Shown here piece by piece: positions 37,564-45,980 of a stretch of DNA of 64,000 nucleotides; positions within the stretch are counted from its first letter, which is position 1; every line of letters begins with the position of its first letter. A model generated the notes under the pieces. It saw only the letters and a program-made list of their open reading frames with translations, searched no databases and was not told the origin of the DNA. The DNA comes from an uncultured Prevotellaceae bacterium (lineage in GTDB: Bacteria > Bacteroidota > Bacteroidia > Bacteroidales > Bacteroidaceae): contig CACXMM010000001.1 in the NCBI GenBank assembly GCA_902768785.1, forward strand, positions 186,001 through 250,000. The letters run 5' to 3'. A program made the position numbers and the translations under genes.

Positions 37564-38370
37564 ATGAAAGTATCAGAAAAAACAGCGTTAACGCTTAAGA
37601 CGTTGAGTAAGAGCAATGTCTGGGACATTCAAGAGAACGATGTGTTCCGTCTTTGGGAAGCGGCGGAGAAAGATGCCGACCTGAAAGAGAACATGCGCCA
37701 CTACACCGATATCCTGCGCAGTGCCTTCGACATTGAAGAAATCAAGATCGACAAGCCAGAGGTCATCAAGAAATATGAGGATCGAGGCTTTAAGGTAGGC
37801 AGCATCCGCATCGACGAGTCACAGAAAATCAAATGGGGCATCAAGAAACGTCCGATCCTTCGTGTCACCGATCTCACCTACGAGAACATCCGTCATATCT
37901 CTGCAGCGAAACTCATGGAAGTGATCGACCGGAACTTCGGTGGAGGATGGGAGTCGTTGTCTCAGAGCATCCAGGACATCATACAAAGTGGATTCGATGT
38001 GAGTACCACCACCCTGCCCAAAGACCGTCTGCACAACCCCGGTGGCATGTATGAGAAGAAGGTGGCCGACGGCTTCGAGGTTCTGGAGATTCCCAAGGGG
38101 TCATGGGTAGAGGCCATCTTCGCCAAAGAGAAACAGATCATCGAACGTCCACGCACCCGCTTCGATGTAGAGGATGAAGACATTGAAACATTCAATGAGG
38201 AAGATGACGAGGACGCACCGGAGATCGAGGATCACTACAATGACCAGGACGAAGACGATGACTACGATGAGGACAAGCTCACCGAGGAGAGCTATCGCAC
38301 CACCTTCGATGAGACGCCCGAAGACCTTGACCTCGACGCTGTAGAGGTGGCCGACGACTCAGAATACTAA
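37564..38370 (+). CDS. Acidic protein of unknown function, 268 aa
   Basis: This 268-residue protein has no signal peptide or membrane segment. Residues 1-190 are a mixed-charge folded region (WDIQENDVFRLWEAA, NFGGGWESLSQSIQDII). The last 75 residues are strongly acidic (FNEEDDEDAPEIEDHYND, DEDDDYDEDK) and probably disordered. I do not recognise the family. Acidic tails of this kind occur in proteins that bind basic partners or nucleic-acid proteins, but that is only a guess. Its stop overlaps the convergent maf stop by 4 bp. Confidence 0.8.
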   Translation: MKVSEKTALTLKTLSKSNVWDIQENDVFRLWEAAEKDADLKENMRHYTDILRSAFDIEEIKIDKPEVIKKYEDRGFKVGSIRIDESQKIKWGIKKRPILRVTDLTYENIRHISAAKLMEVIDRNFGGGWESLSQSIQDIIQSGFDVSTTTLPKDRLHNPGGMYEKKVADGFEVLEIPKGSWVEAIFAKEKQIIERPRTRFDVEDEDIETFNEEDDEDAPEIEDHYNDQDEDDDYDEDKLTEESYRTTFDETPEDLDLDAVEVADDSEY

Positions 38371-38936
38371 AACTTTTGCAATTCGTTGTAAATCCGTTGC
38401 ACGGGAAGCCCCATCACATTGAAATAGCTCCCGTGCAACGAGGTTACACCGATATAGCCTATCCACTCCTGAATACCATAAGCCCCGGCCTTGTCGAAGG
38501 GCTTATAGTGTTCTATATAATAATTGATTTCTTCCTCTGACAACTGCTTAAATGTCACATCGGTAGTGACGGAGAAGGCACGTTGCTTGCTGATAGTGGT
38601 CAGACAAACACCTGTAATCACCTGATGGCTGCGGCCACTGATTGCCTGCAACATCCTGCGGGCATCGGCAGCGTCTGACGGTTTCCCCAGGATCTCGTCA
38701 TCCACAACAACTACCGTATCAGCAGTGATCACCAGTTCATCAGAAGCCATCAGACGGAGATAAGCTGCTGCCTTTTCCCTGGCAATATACTCAGCCACAC
38801 CTTCCACAGGAAGGTCAGCGGGATAACTCTCTTCGATATCCGGCAGCACACGAACCTCAAAATCTATGTCCAGTCCCGATAGCAGTTCCTTCCGTCGCGG
38901 ACTGTTACTGGCTAATATGTATTTCCTACTTCTCAA
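38367..38936 (-). CDS. maf: Maf-family nucleoside triphosphate pyrophosphatase
   Basis: This 189-residue protein begins with the Maf signature ILASNSPRRKELLSGL and has the catalytic ITADTVVV loop and GAYGIQEW. Maf proteins hydrolyse dTTP, UTP or modified nucleotides to the monophosphate. The only possible start is TTG at 38936: no ATG precedes the conserved region, and an in-frame TGA lies two codons upstream. That TTG is part of a heptad repeat unit (TCAATTG, minus strand). It is 57 bp downstream of kdsC on the same strand. Confidence 0.9.
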   Translation of the reverse strand: MRSRKYILASNSPRRKELLSGLDIDFEVRVLPDIEESYPADLPVEGVAEYIAREKAAAYLRLMASDELVITADTVVVVDDEILGKPSDAADARRMLQAISGRSHQVITGVCLTTISKQRAFSVTTDVTFKQLSEEEINYYIEHYKPFDKAGAYGIQEWIGYIGVTSLHGSYFNVMGLPVQRIYNELQKF

Positions 38937-38988
38937 TTGTCAATTATCAATTATCAATTTTCAATTATCAATTATCAATTGTCAATTA
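38933..38988. repeat. Heptad array (TCAATTA)x8 between kdsC and maf
   Basis: Eight perfect-length 7-bp units (TCAATTG or TCAATTA or TCAATTT) fill nearly the whole gap between the two genes. The first unit overlaps the maf start codon. Same family as 32634-32689. Confidence 0.95.
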
Positions 38989-38993
38989 TAAAA

Positions 38994-39512
38994 CTACCAC
39001 CCAAAAGCCTTGGCATCCGACAACCACTTTCCCTGAGCACGAAGCACCTGTTCGATCACATCACGCCCACAGCCATAGCCACCCTTATAGTCACTGACAT
39101 AGATACTGATGGCTTTGATATCCGAGCAGGCATCGGCAGGACAGCAAGGACAACCGCAACGGCGCATCACCTCATAGTCGGGAATGTCATCGCCCATGTA
39201 TAACACCTCCTCATCGTGGAGACCGTATTTCCGAAGCAACTCCTCATAGGTCGTCATCTTCACCGCACAGTTCATGTAGATATCCTCCACACCGAGATGC
39301 TCGTAACGGAGTCGGACACTTTTGGTGGCAGCCCCAGTTAAGATTACCACACGCAGCCCCATCTTCTGTGCCAGCTGTATGGCATAGCCATCCTTGATAT
39401 TCACGGTGCGCATCGGCTCACCGTCAGGATGCAACGAGATGGTTTCAGCACTAAGCACGCCATCCACATCAAACACCACAGCTCGAATCTTTTTCAGGTC
39501 GTAGTTGATCAT
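38994..39512 (-). CDS. kdsC: 3-deoxy-D-manno-octulosonate 8-phosphate phosphatase
   Basis: This 172-residue HAD phosphatase is of the small KdsC type. The nucleophile motif is VFDVDGVLS, the Thr motif is VILTGA, and the acidic motif is [12 protein letters not shown]. It removes phosphate from KDO-8-P in lipopolysaccharide core synthesis and forms tetramers in known members. It lacks a cap domain, which fits the short length. It follows the nitroreductase gene by 11 bp and precedes maf. Confidence 0.93.
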   Translation of the reverse strand: MINYDLKKIRAVVFDVDGVLSAETISLHPDGEPMRTVNIKDGYAIQLAQKMGLRVVILTGAATKSVRLRYEHLGVEDIYMNCAVKMTTYEELLRKYGLHDEEVLYMGDDIPDYEVMRRCGCPCCPADACSDIKAISIYVSDYKGGYGCGRDVIEQVLRAQGKWLSDAKAFGW

Positions 39513-39523
39513 GTCAGCACCTC

Positions 39524-40051
39524 TTAATATTTATCTACATGCACATTCTCCCATTTCAGGCGGTCCTCATTCTGTGGTTTGCGCTCATCAGCCTTATGAC
39601 CGATAGCCAGGATGCAAAGACAATTCAGGTTCTCGGGGATATCGAGGATGCCACGGATCACGGTGTCAGCACTGGTGCCGTCACTCAACCCACGGCCGCG
39701 CATCTGCACCCAGCAGGACCCCAAGCCCAGATCCTCTGCCTGGTATTGCATACTGATGGCGGCAATACTTCCATCCTCCACCCAGCAGTCGTTCCTCAGG
39801 GGATCGCCCAGTACGACGATAGCCAGAGGTGCACCTTTGATAAACTGTCCGCCCATGTCCTTGGCATCCGACAGTTTCTCAATGTCCATCTTGTCCTCTA
39901 CAACCACAAACTCCCAGCCACGCTGGCTCTTGGACGTTGGTGACATCAAGGCGGCGCGAAGGATCAGCTGCACATCCTCTGCACTGATCTCCTCGTCCGT
40001 GAACTTCCGATGACTACGGCGCAACTGCACCAGATCTTTAAAATCACTCAT
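39524..40051 (-). CDS. Nitroreductase-family FMN oxidoreductase
   Basis: From ATG 40051 the product is 175 residues. The opening [17 protein letters not shown] is the FMN-phosphate-binding RRSxR motif. [20 protein letters not shown] and the later [18 protein letters not shown] also fit the family. The physiological substrate is unknown; these enzymes reduce quinones, nitro compounds or flavins. A -7 box at 40088-40095 supports this start over the earlier in-frame ATG. It heads a unit with kdsC and maf. Confidence 0.9.
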   Translation of the reverse strand: MSDFKDLVQLRRSHRKFTDEEISAEDVQLILRAALMSPTSKSQRGWEFVVVEDKMDIEKLSDAKDMGGQFIKGAPLAIVVLGDPLRNDCWVEDGSIAAISMQYQAEDLGLGSCWVQMRGRGLSDGTSADTVIRGILDIPENLNCLCILAIGHKADERKPQNEDRLKWENVHVDKY

Positions 40052-40087
40052 ATCTGTTCTTTTTAATCGACAATATAATGTATCATG

Positions 40088-40095
40088 CAAAGTTA
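40088..40095 (-). promoter_or_regulatory. -7 box for nitroreductase-kdsC-maf
   Basis: Minus-strand TAACTTTG is 36 bp before the ATG at 40051, in a divergent gap. Confidence 0.6.
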
Positions 40096-40124
40096 GCCAA
40101 AATTATCTAAATATCCTCCATCTC

Positions 40125-40155
40125 TTGCTATTTTTAAAAAGATTTATTACTTTTG
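40125..40155 (+). promoter_or_regulatory. Promoter abutting the acyltransferase start
   Basis: TTG (40125-40127) and TACTTTTG (40148-40155) have a 20-bp spacing. The -7 box ends 5 bp before ATG 40161, so the mRNA would be leaderless if that ATG is used. Confidence 0.6.
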
Positions 40156-40160
40156 TCGCG

Positions 40161-41138
40161 ATGAACAAGCCATTTCGTGTCAGCATCATTACCCATAGTG
40201 AAGATTTGCCGCCCATGACAAGCGACAGTTTCTTCCATAGCACCGATCTCTTCCGTATTGTTGAGAAGACACCGGGACAGCTGCCGTATATGGTCATCGT
40301 ATGGCGGGAAGAGAAGATTGTGGCACACATGCTGGCCACTCTGCGCCGTCGCGGGGCATGGATCCCCCCATATCTGTTTACCCAAGGTCGGGTCTATGGT
40401 GAGGGAGAATATGCAGAAGGAGAGGACAAGAACGTGCTCTTTGAACTGATGATCAAGGCAATCACCCGCAAACTGCTCCGCCGCCTCTGTCTCTACATCG
40501 AGTTCAGCGATCTCAGTCAGAAAATGTTCGGCTACCGTGTACTGCGCAGTGAGGGATATTTCCCAGTGCAGTGGATGGAGATCCACAACTCGCTTCATTC
40601 CCTCTCGCCGCAGGAGCGTATCAACGAGAAGATGCTGCAACGCATCGAACACGCCAACGAGTCGGGGGTGCAGAGCAAGGAGGTGGAGACGGAAGAAGAG
40701 TTTAACAGTTTCTACCGACTACTGCGCCAGTTCTTCTCCTTGAAGATCCGCCGTTACCTGCCTCCGAAAAAGATGTTCGAGCTACTGAGTGACAACGGTC
40801 ATGTCCGTCTGTTCGTCACCACCTATAAGAACAAGGTGATCGGCGGCAGCTGCTGTGTCTATTCGAAAAACAATGTCTATCTGTGGTACATGGCCTCCAA
40901 ACGGAAGAGCCACCCCACCCTCCATCCCTCAGCCGTCACGCTATGGGGCGCCATCACCCATGCCGCAGCGCAGAAACGCTGGCATATTTACTTCATGGAT
41001 GTAGGCCTGCCCTTTAAGAAGAACAGGTATCGTGACTTCATCCTACGCTTTGGTGGGAAAGAGGTGGGCACTTACCGCTGGTTCCGTTTCTCACTCCCCT
41101 GGCTCAACAAGTTCATCGGCTGGTTTTATAGAGAGTAA
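40161..41138 (+). CDS. GNAT/FemAB-like acyltransferase, 325 aa
   Basis: From ATG 40161 the product is 325 residues. The C-terminal half has the BioF2/FemAB-like acetyl-transferase pattern (VRLFVTTYKNKVIGGSCCVYSKNNVYLWYMAS, then LWGAITHAAAQKRWHIYFMDVGLPFKKN). Such proteins transfer acyl or aminoacyl groups, often to cell-envelope precursors; the substrate is unknown. The start lies at the predicted transcription start, so initiation could instead use ATG 40215 (MTSDSFFHS). It ends 2 bp from the convergent DUF3078 gene. Confidence 0.78.
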   Translation: MNKPFRVSIITHSEDLPPMTSDSFFHSTDLFRIVEKTPGQLPYMVIVWREEKIVAHMLATLRRRGAWIPPYLFTQGRVYGEGEYAEGEDKNVLFELMIKAITRKLLRRLCLYIEFSDLSQKMFGYRVLRSEGYFPVQWMEIHNSLHSLSPQERINEKMLQRIEHANESGVQSKEVETEEEFNSFYRLLRQFFSLKIRRYLPPKKMFELLSDNGHVRLFVTTYKNKVIGGSCCVYSKNNVYLWYMASKRKSHPTLHPSAVTLWGAITHAAAQKRWHIYFMDVGLPFKKNRYRDFILRFGGKEVGTYRWFRFSLPWLNKFIGWFYRE

Positions 41139-41140
41139 GA

Positions 41141-42382
41141 TTACTTCCCGAAAGTATAGTTGAATCCCAAGGAAGCATACTCCTTGAACTGCCAGTATCC
41201 ATGATGACCGTCACGGGTGGTATGGTCGTCGAAGCGCGGATAGATAAAGATATTGCTGGAGATGTACTTGTTGAACTTGAAGGTGAACGTGTTCTCCCAC
41301 TCCAGCTCAGCACGGTGGTAAGAGGAGAATCCGTACAGACGGCTCTTCCATGAAATGCTCTCGCTGAATTTCCACTCCAGATCGGCAGTAAACATCGAAC
41401 CGAAATCGTTCAACACATGCTTGCCCTCATCAATACCGTTACGTTTGGAAAGAGCCAGACGATCTACATACTTCATGTTATAGGCAAAGGGAGACAACTG
41501 GATATTTCCCGTGAGGTGCTTGTTGAACCACTCCACGGTGTAGTTCATACCGATAGAGATATTCAGTGTGATGGGCGACATGAAGTCACTGTAGGTGAAG
41601 AAATCATTGTTCTTGTATCCTCGCATGAACTGGGTGTAGGCCAGCACATTCAAGGTATAATACCATTTCTTGGTAGCCTGCAGTCCTAACTTACTGGTCA
41701 GACGCAGGAGGTCCTCAGATGCCTTCAGGTTATGGATAGAGTCGGCACGGGATGTCTGGAAACCGAGCTTTGCCTCCAGTTTGTTGTCCCACTTCAGCTT
41801 CGACTGGTTGTCATAGTTGGCCTCCAACGTGGCACTGGCCACCATGGCATAGTTGCTCTCACCACCTTTATACCAGTTGCTGGAGATATAGTTCTGCAGG
41901 AACTGGAGGTAGTAGTCGCCCTTGAATTTCCAGAAATTGGGCTTCTCCACAACGACATCTACCTGGGGCTCTTCCTGCTCCTGTGGGAGCGGAGCCACCT
42001 GCTTCACGAAAGCCACCTCATGTTTCACGGGCTGCTTGATATCCTCTTTCACAGCACCGGCATGACGGAGGTTGTTCTCACTGTCGATGATGAGATTAGG
42101 ATGGTTTAAATAAACACTCATCAGAGCCGCTCCAACTTCCTGACTCTCTGTATCTTGATTCTCCTTGTTCAAGTTGAGGTTATTCCCCGCTACCGCATGG
42201 TAGAAGGTGGAGGGGGCAAACAACTGATACTGGTTATAAGCGCTCAACCGCTGACCGCTCTGCGCCTGTGTCATATACACATTCAACGAGTCAAGATAGT
42301 TGTTGAAAAGTGAAGTGGGGGTTTGTGCTCCAACTGCGAGAGCAGCCAAACCGAGAAAAGCAGATAAATATAATCTCTTCAT
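41141..42382 (-). CDS. DUF3078 outer-membrane beta-barrel protein
   Basis: This 413-residue protein has a signal peptide (cleavage near GAQ at residue 20) and a C-terminal half of alternating aromatic beta strands ending in FNYTFGK. That is typical of outer-membrane barrels whose final residue is aromatic or near it. The region FWKFKGDYYLQFLQNYISSNWYKGG is the DUF3078 signature. The function of the family is not established. It has its own -7 box and no cotranscribed neighbour. Confidence 0.88.
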   Translation of the reverse strand: MKRLYLSAFLGLAALAVGAQTPTSLFNNYLDSLNVYMTQAQSGQRLSAYNQYQLFAPSTFYHAVAGNNLNLNKENQDTESQEVGAALMSVYLNHPNLIIDSENNLRHAGAVKEDIKQPVKHEVAFVKQVAPLPQEQEEPQVDVVVEKPNFWKFKGDYYLQFLQNYISSNWYKGGESNYAMVASATLEANYDNQSKLKWDNKLEAKLGFQTSRADSIHNLKASEDLLRLTSKLGLQATKKWYYTLNVLAYTQFMRGYKNNDFFTYSDFMSPITLNISIGMNYTVEWFNKHLTGNIQLSPFAYNMKYVDRLALSKRNGIDEGKHVLNDFGSMFTADLEWKFSESISWKSRLYGFSSYHRAELEWENTFTFKFNKYISSNIFIYPRFDDHTTRDGHHGYWQFKEYASLGFNYTFGK

Positions 42383-42413
42383 ATTTCCTTATTTTTAATA
42401 TCCAAACGTAATG

Positions 42414-42421
42414 CAAAGGTA
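42414..42421 (-). promoter_or_regulatory. -7 box for the DUF3078 gene
   Basis: Minus-strand TACCTTTG lies 31 bp before the start at 42382. Confidence 0.65.
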
Positions 42422-42502
42422 AGGAAAAAAATCGAGATAGCGTAAAAAAGAGGAGAAAAGATTGAAAGTTCATCATTCCCGCCCTAAAAGAAAGATGATT
42501 AT

Positions 42503-42533
42503 TTTGCCGTTTGTGGGAAAATTTGTACCTTTG
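42503..42533 (+). promoter_or_regulatory. yidC operon promoter
   Basis: TTTG (42503-42506) and TACCTTTG (42526-42533) are separated by 19 bp. The ATG of yidC follows after 53 bp. It is divergent to the DUF3078 promoter. Confidence 0.8.
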
Positions 42534-42586
42534 CACCTTGTATATATTATTGTAGAACCATTGTAATACGAATAAATAATAACTTT

Positions 42587-44482
42587 ATGGATAAAAATAC
42601 GATCACAGGATTCATCCTGATTGCAGCGGTCATTATCGGTTACAGCTGGTGGCAACAGCCCTCAGCCGAAGAGGTTGAGGCCATGCGCAAACAGGACTCT
42701 ATTAGTCAAGTAGCCCAAAAGAAAGCTGAGGAACAGCAGAAGATGGCAGCCCTCGCGGCAAAGAACAAGAAACAGAAGGAGCTGGAAGAAGCCCAGCAAG
42801 ACACCACCTCCCTTTTCTACAGTGCGCTCACCGGTAATGCCAGTGAGGTAGTACTGAAGAACGACAAGGTGGAGATCACCTTAAACACCAAGGGTGGCAC
42901 CGTTTCAAAAGCCGTGATCAAGGATTTCAAGGACCGTCAGGGTAACAACGACGTGACACTTTTTGATGCCAAGGGACAGCAGCTACGGTTCATGATGGCA
43001 GGTAAGACCACCAACATCGTGACCTCCGATCTGTTCTTCACACCCTCCAACGTCACCGACAGCACCGTCACGATGACAGCTGTGGCAGGGGCTGGTAAGC
43101 AGTTGGTGATGAACTATCACTTAGGGAAGGATTACATGATGCACATGAGCTTGCAGACAGAAGGCATGGCAGGCTTGTTTGCACCTAACTACAACCTGAT
43201 GGATGTGGAATGGACAGAAGACTGTCATCAGCAAGAGAAAGGATTCTCTTTCGAAAACCAGCGCTCTGCCCTCACCTATCATCTTACCGAAGGAGGTACC
43301 GACTACCTGAACGAGACCAAGGAGCAGAAAGACAAGCAGATAGAAGAAACCATCGACTGGGTGGCTTTCAAGAACCAATATTTCTCTGCCGTGATGATTG
43401 CGAAGGACGACTTCGCCGCCAACGCCCTGATGACCTCCCTTCCACAGAAGAAAGAGACACAGGTGCTGAAGCATTATGAGGCCAAGATGAAGACCGCTTT
43501 CGATCCCACGGGACAGAAGCCCTCGGAGTTTGAGTTCTATTATGGTCCGAACGATTTCCGTCTGTTACAGCGAGTGGAAAAGCAGAGTACCTTCGGCAAG
43601 GATCTTCAGCTGGAGCGCCTGGTCTATCTGGGATGGCCGCTTATCCGTATCATCAACCGCTGGTTCACTCTTTATGTCTTTGACTGGCTCACCAAGCTCG
43701 GATTGAACATGGGTATCGTACTGATTCTCATCACCATGCTACTCAAGTTCATTACCTTCCCCTTGGTGAAGAAGAGCTATATGAGCTCTGCCAAGATGCG
43801 TGTGCTGAAGCCCAAACTCGACGAGGCCACCAAGCAATACGACAAGCCCGAGGACCAGATGATGAAGCAGCAGGCCATGATGTCGATGTATTCGAAATAT
43901 GGTGTAAGTCCGCTGAGCGGCTGTCTGCCCATGCTCATCCAGATGCCTATCTGGATTGCCATGTTCAACTACGTGCCGAATGCTATTCAGCTGCGCGGTG
44001 AGAGTTTCCTGTGGATGAAAGACCTGAGCACCTACGACCCCATCCTGCAATGGAGTAAGGATATCTGGCTCATCGGCGATCACCTGTCACTTACCTGTAT
44101 CCTCTTCTGCGTGGCCAACGTATTGTATTCCGTGATGACCATGCGCCAGCAGAAAGACCAGATGGTGGGTCAGCAGGCTGAACAGATGAAGGTGATGCAG
44201 TGGATGATGTTCCTCATGCCCGTCATGTTCTTCTTCATGTTCAATGAGTATTCATCTGGTCTGAACTTCTACTATTTCATCTCCCTCTTCTTCAGTGCTG
44301 CCATCATGTGGCTGTTGCGCAAGACGACCAATGACGAGAAGCTGCTTGCTATCCTCGAGGCAAAATACAAGGAGAACCAGAACAACCCGAAGAAGGTGAG
44401 CGGTATGGCTGCCCGTATCGAAGCCATGCAGAAACAGGTGGAGGAGATGCAGAAACAGCGGATGAATCAACAAAAGAAATAA
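42587..44482 (+). CDS. yidC: Membrane protein insertase YidC
   Basis: This 631-residue insertase has an N-terminal membrane anchor (residues 5-20) and a large periplasmic domain (about 60-350). Five C-terminal helices follow the Oxa1 signature (GMVLILITMLLKFITFPL-like, SPLSGCLPMLIQMPIWIAMFNY). It inserts membrane proteins alone or with SecYEG. The C-terminus is charged (MEEMQKQRMNQQKK-like). It heads a likely operon with the DUF1846 gene (12-bp gap) and the S9 peptidase gene (19-bp gap). Confidence 0.96.
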   Translation: MDKNTITGFILIAAVIIGYSWWQQPSAEEVEAMRKQDSISQVAQKKAEEQQKMAALAAKNKKQKELEEAQQDTTSLFYSALTGNASEVVLKNDKVEITLNTKGGTVSKAVIKDFKDRQGNNDVTLFDAKGQQLRFMMAGKTTNIVTSDLFFTPSNVTDSTVTMTAVAGAGKQLVMNYHLGKDYMMHMSLQTEGMAGLFAPNYNLMDVEWTEDCHQQEKGFSFENQRSALTYHLTEGGTDYLNETKEQKDKQIEETIDWVAFKNQYFSAVMIAKDDFAANALMTSLPQKKETQVLKHYEAKMKTAFDPTGQKPSEFEFYYGPNDFRLLQRVEKQSTFGKDLQLERLVYLGWPLIRIINRWFTLYVFDWLTKLGLNMGIVLILITMLLKFITFPLVKKSYMSSAKMRVLKPKLDEATKQYDKPEDQMMKQQAMMSMYSKYGVSPLSGCLPMLIQMPIWIAMFNYVPNAIQLRGESFLWMKDLSTYDPILQWSKDIWLIGDHLSLTCILFCVANVLYSVMTMRQQKDQMVGQQAEQMKVMQWMMFLMPVMFFFMFNEYSSGLNFYYFISLFFSAAIMWLLRKTTNDEKLLAILEAKYKENQNNPKKVSGMAARIEAMQKQVEEMQKQRMNQQKK

Positions 44483-44494
44483 ATACACAAGCAC

Positions 44495-45961
44495 ATGAAT
44501 AAGATAGGATTTGATAACGAGAAGTATCTGAAGATACAGTCAGAGCACATCAAAGAAAGGATTGCCCAGTTCGACGGGAAGTTGTACATGGAACTGGGAG
44601 GCAAGCTCTTCGATGACCACCATGCATCACGTGTCTTACCGGGATTCAAGCCCGACAGTAAGCTGCGCATGCTCGCACAACTTCGCGACAGTATCGAGAT
44701 TGTCATCGTGGTAAGTGCCGAGGACATCGAGAAGAACAAGATCCGCGCTGACCTCGGCATCACCTACGACGAGGATGTGCTCCGACTGCGTGATGAGTTC
44801 ATGAAGCGCAACTTCATGGTGGGCTCCGTGGTGATCACCCATTATAACGGTCAGCATACTGCCGATCAGTTCCGTCACCGTCTGGAGCGCATGGGTATCA
44901 AATCCTATATTCATTATATCATTGACGGCTATCCCCACAACGTGGAGCTGATTGCCAGCGATGAGGGATTCGGGAAAAACGAATATGTAGAGACCAGCAG
45001 GGAGCTGGTCATCGTTACCGCCCCCGGACCCGGTAGCGGTAAGATGGCCACCTGTCTGAGTCAGTTGTATAACGAAAACAAGCGGGGCATCCGTGCCGGT
45101 TATGCGAAGTTCGAGACCTTCCCTGTATGGAACCTTCCGTTGAAACATCCCGTGAACATCGCTTATGAAGCAGCCACTGCCGACCTGAACGATGTGAACA
45201 TGATCGATCCCTTCCATCTGGAGGCTTACGGCAAGACCGCCATTAACTACAACCGCGACATCGAGATCTTCCCTGTGCTGAATGCTTTGTTCGAAGGCAT
45301 CTATGGAGAGAATCCGTATAAGTCACCTACCGATATGGGGGTGAACATGATCGGTTTCTGTATCTCCGATGACGAGGTGTGCTGCCAGGCATCCCGCGAT
45401 GAGATTATCCGTCGTTTCTATGATGCGACCAATAAGATGGCCGACGGTGCTGACAACGAGAACGAGGTGAACAAGATTCGTCTGTTATTCAACCAAGCGA
45501 AGATCACCACCGCTTTCCGACGTACTACCACGGCAGCCTACGAGAGGAAGATAGAGACGGGACATACCGCTGCTGCCATCGAGTTATCCGATGGTACTAT
45601 CATCACCTCGAAGTCGAGTCCGTTGCTCGGATGTAGTGCAGCCCTACTCCTGAATGCCATGAAACATCTGGCAGGCATCGACCATGAGATGAAGCTGATT
45701 CCTCAGAGTCTGATCGAACCGGTACAGAAGACCAAAACAGAATATTTAGGAGCCAAGAACCCACGTCTGCATACCGATGAGGTCCTGGTGGCCCTCTCTG
45801 TCCTCTCCACCCACGATGAGAACTGCCGGAAAGCTCTGGAGCAGTTGCCGCAGTTTCGCAACTGTCAGGTACACAGCACTGTCATGCTCAGTGAGGTAGA
45901 TCGGAAGATCTTTAAGAAGCTGGGATGTGGACTCACCTGCGACCCTGTCAAGAAACAATAA
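44495..45961 (+). CDS. DUF1846 family protein
   Basis: This 488-residue cytoplasmic protein matches the DUF1846 family throughout. It starts KIGFDNEKYLKIQSEHIKERI and contains GGKLFDDHHASRVLPGF and the P-loop-like TAPGPGSGKMATCLSQLY. The length is usual for the family. Its function is not established, although the Gly-rich GPGSGK loop suggests nucleotide binding. It sits between yidC and the S9 peptidase in a tight array. Confidence 0.92.
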   Translation: MNKIGFDNEKYLKIQSEHIKERIAQFDGKLYMELGGKLFDDHHASRVLPGFKPDSKLRMLAQLRDSIEIVIVVSAEDIEKNKIRADLGITYDEDVLRLRDEFMKRNFMVGSVVITHYNGQHTADQFRHRLERMGIKSYIHYIIDGYPHNVELIASDEGFGKNEYVETSRELVIVTAPGPGSGKMATCLSQLYNENKRGIRAGYAKFETFPVWNLPLKHPVNIAYEAATADLNDVNMIDPFHLEAYGKTAINYNRDIEIFPVLNALFEGIYGENPYKSPTDMGVNMIGFCISDDEVCCQASRDEIIRRFYDATNKMADGADNENEVNKIRLLFNQAKITTAFRRTTTAAYERKIETGHTAAAIELSDGTIITSKSSPLLGCSAALLLNAMKHLAGIDHEMKLIPQSLIEPVQKTKTEYLGAKNPRLHTDEVLVALSVLSTHDENCRKALEQLPQFRNCQVHSTVMLSEVDRKIFKKLGCGLTCDPVKKQ

Positions 45962-45980
45962 ACCAGAAGATATCATTACC

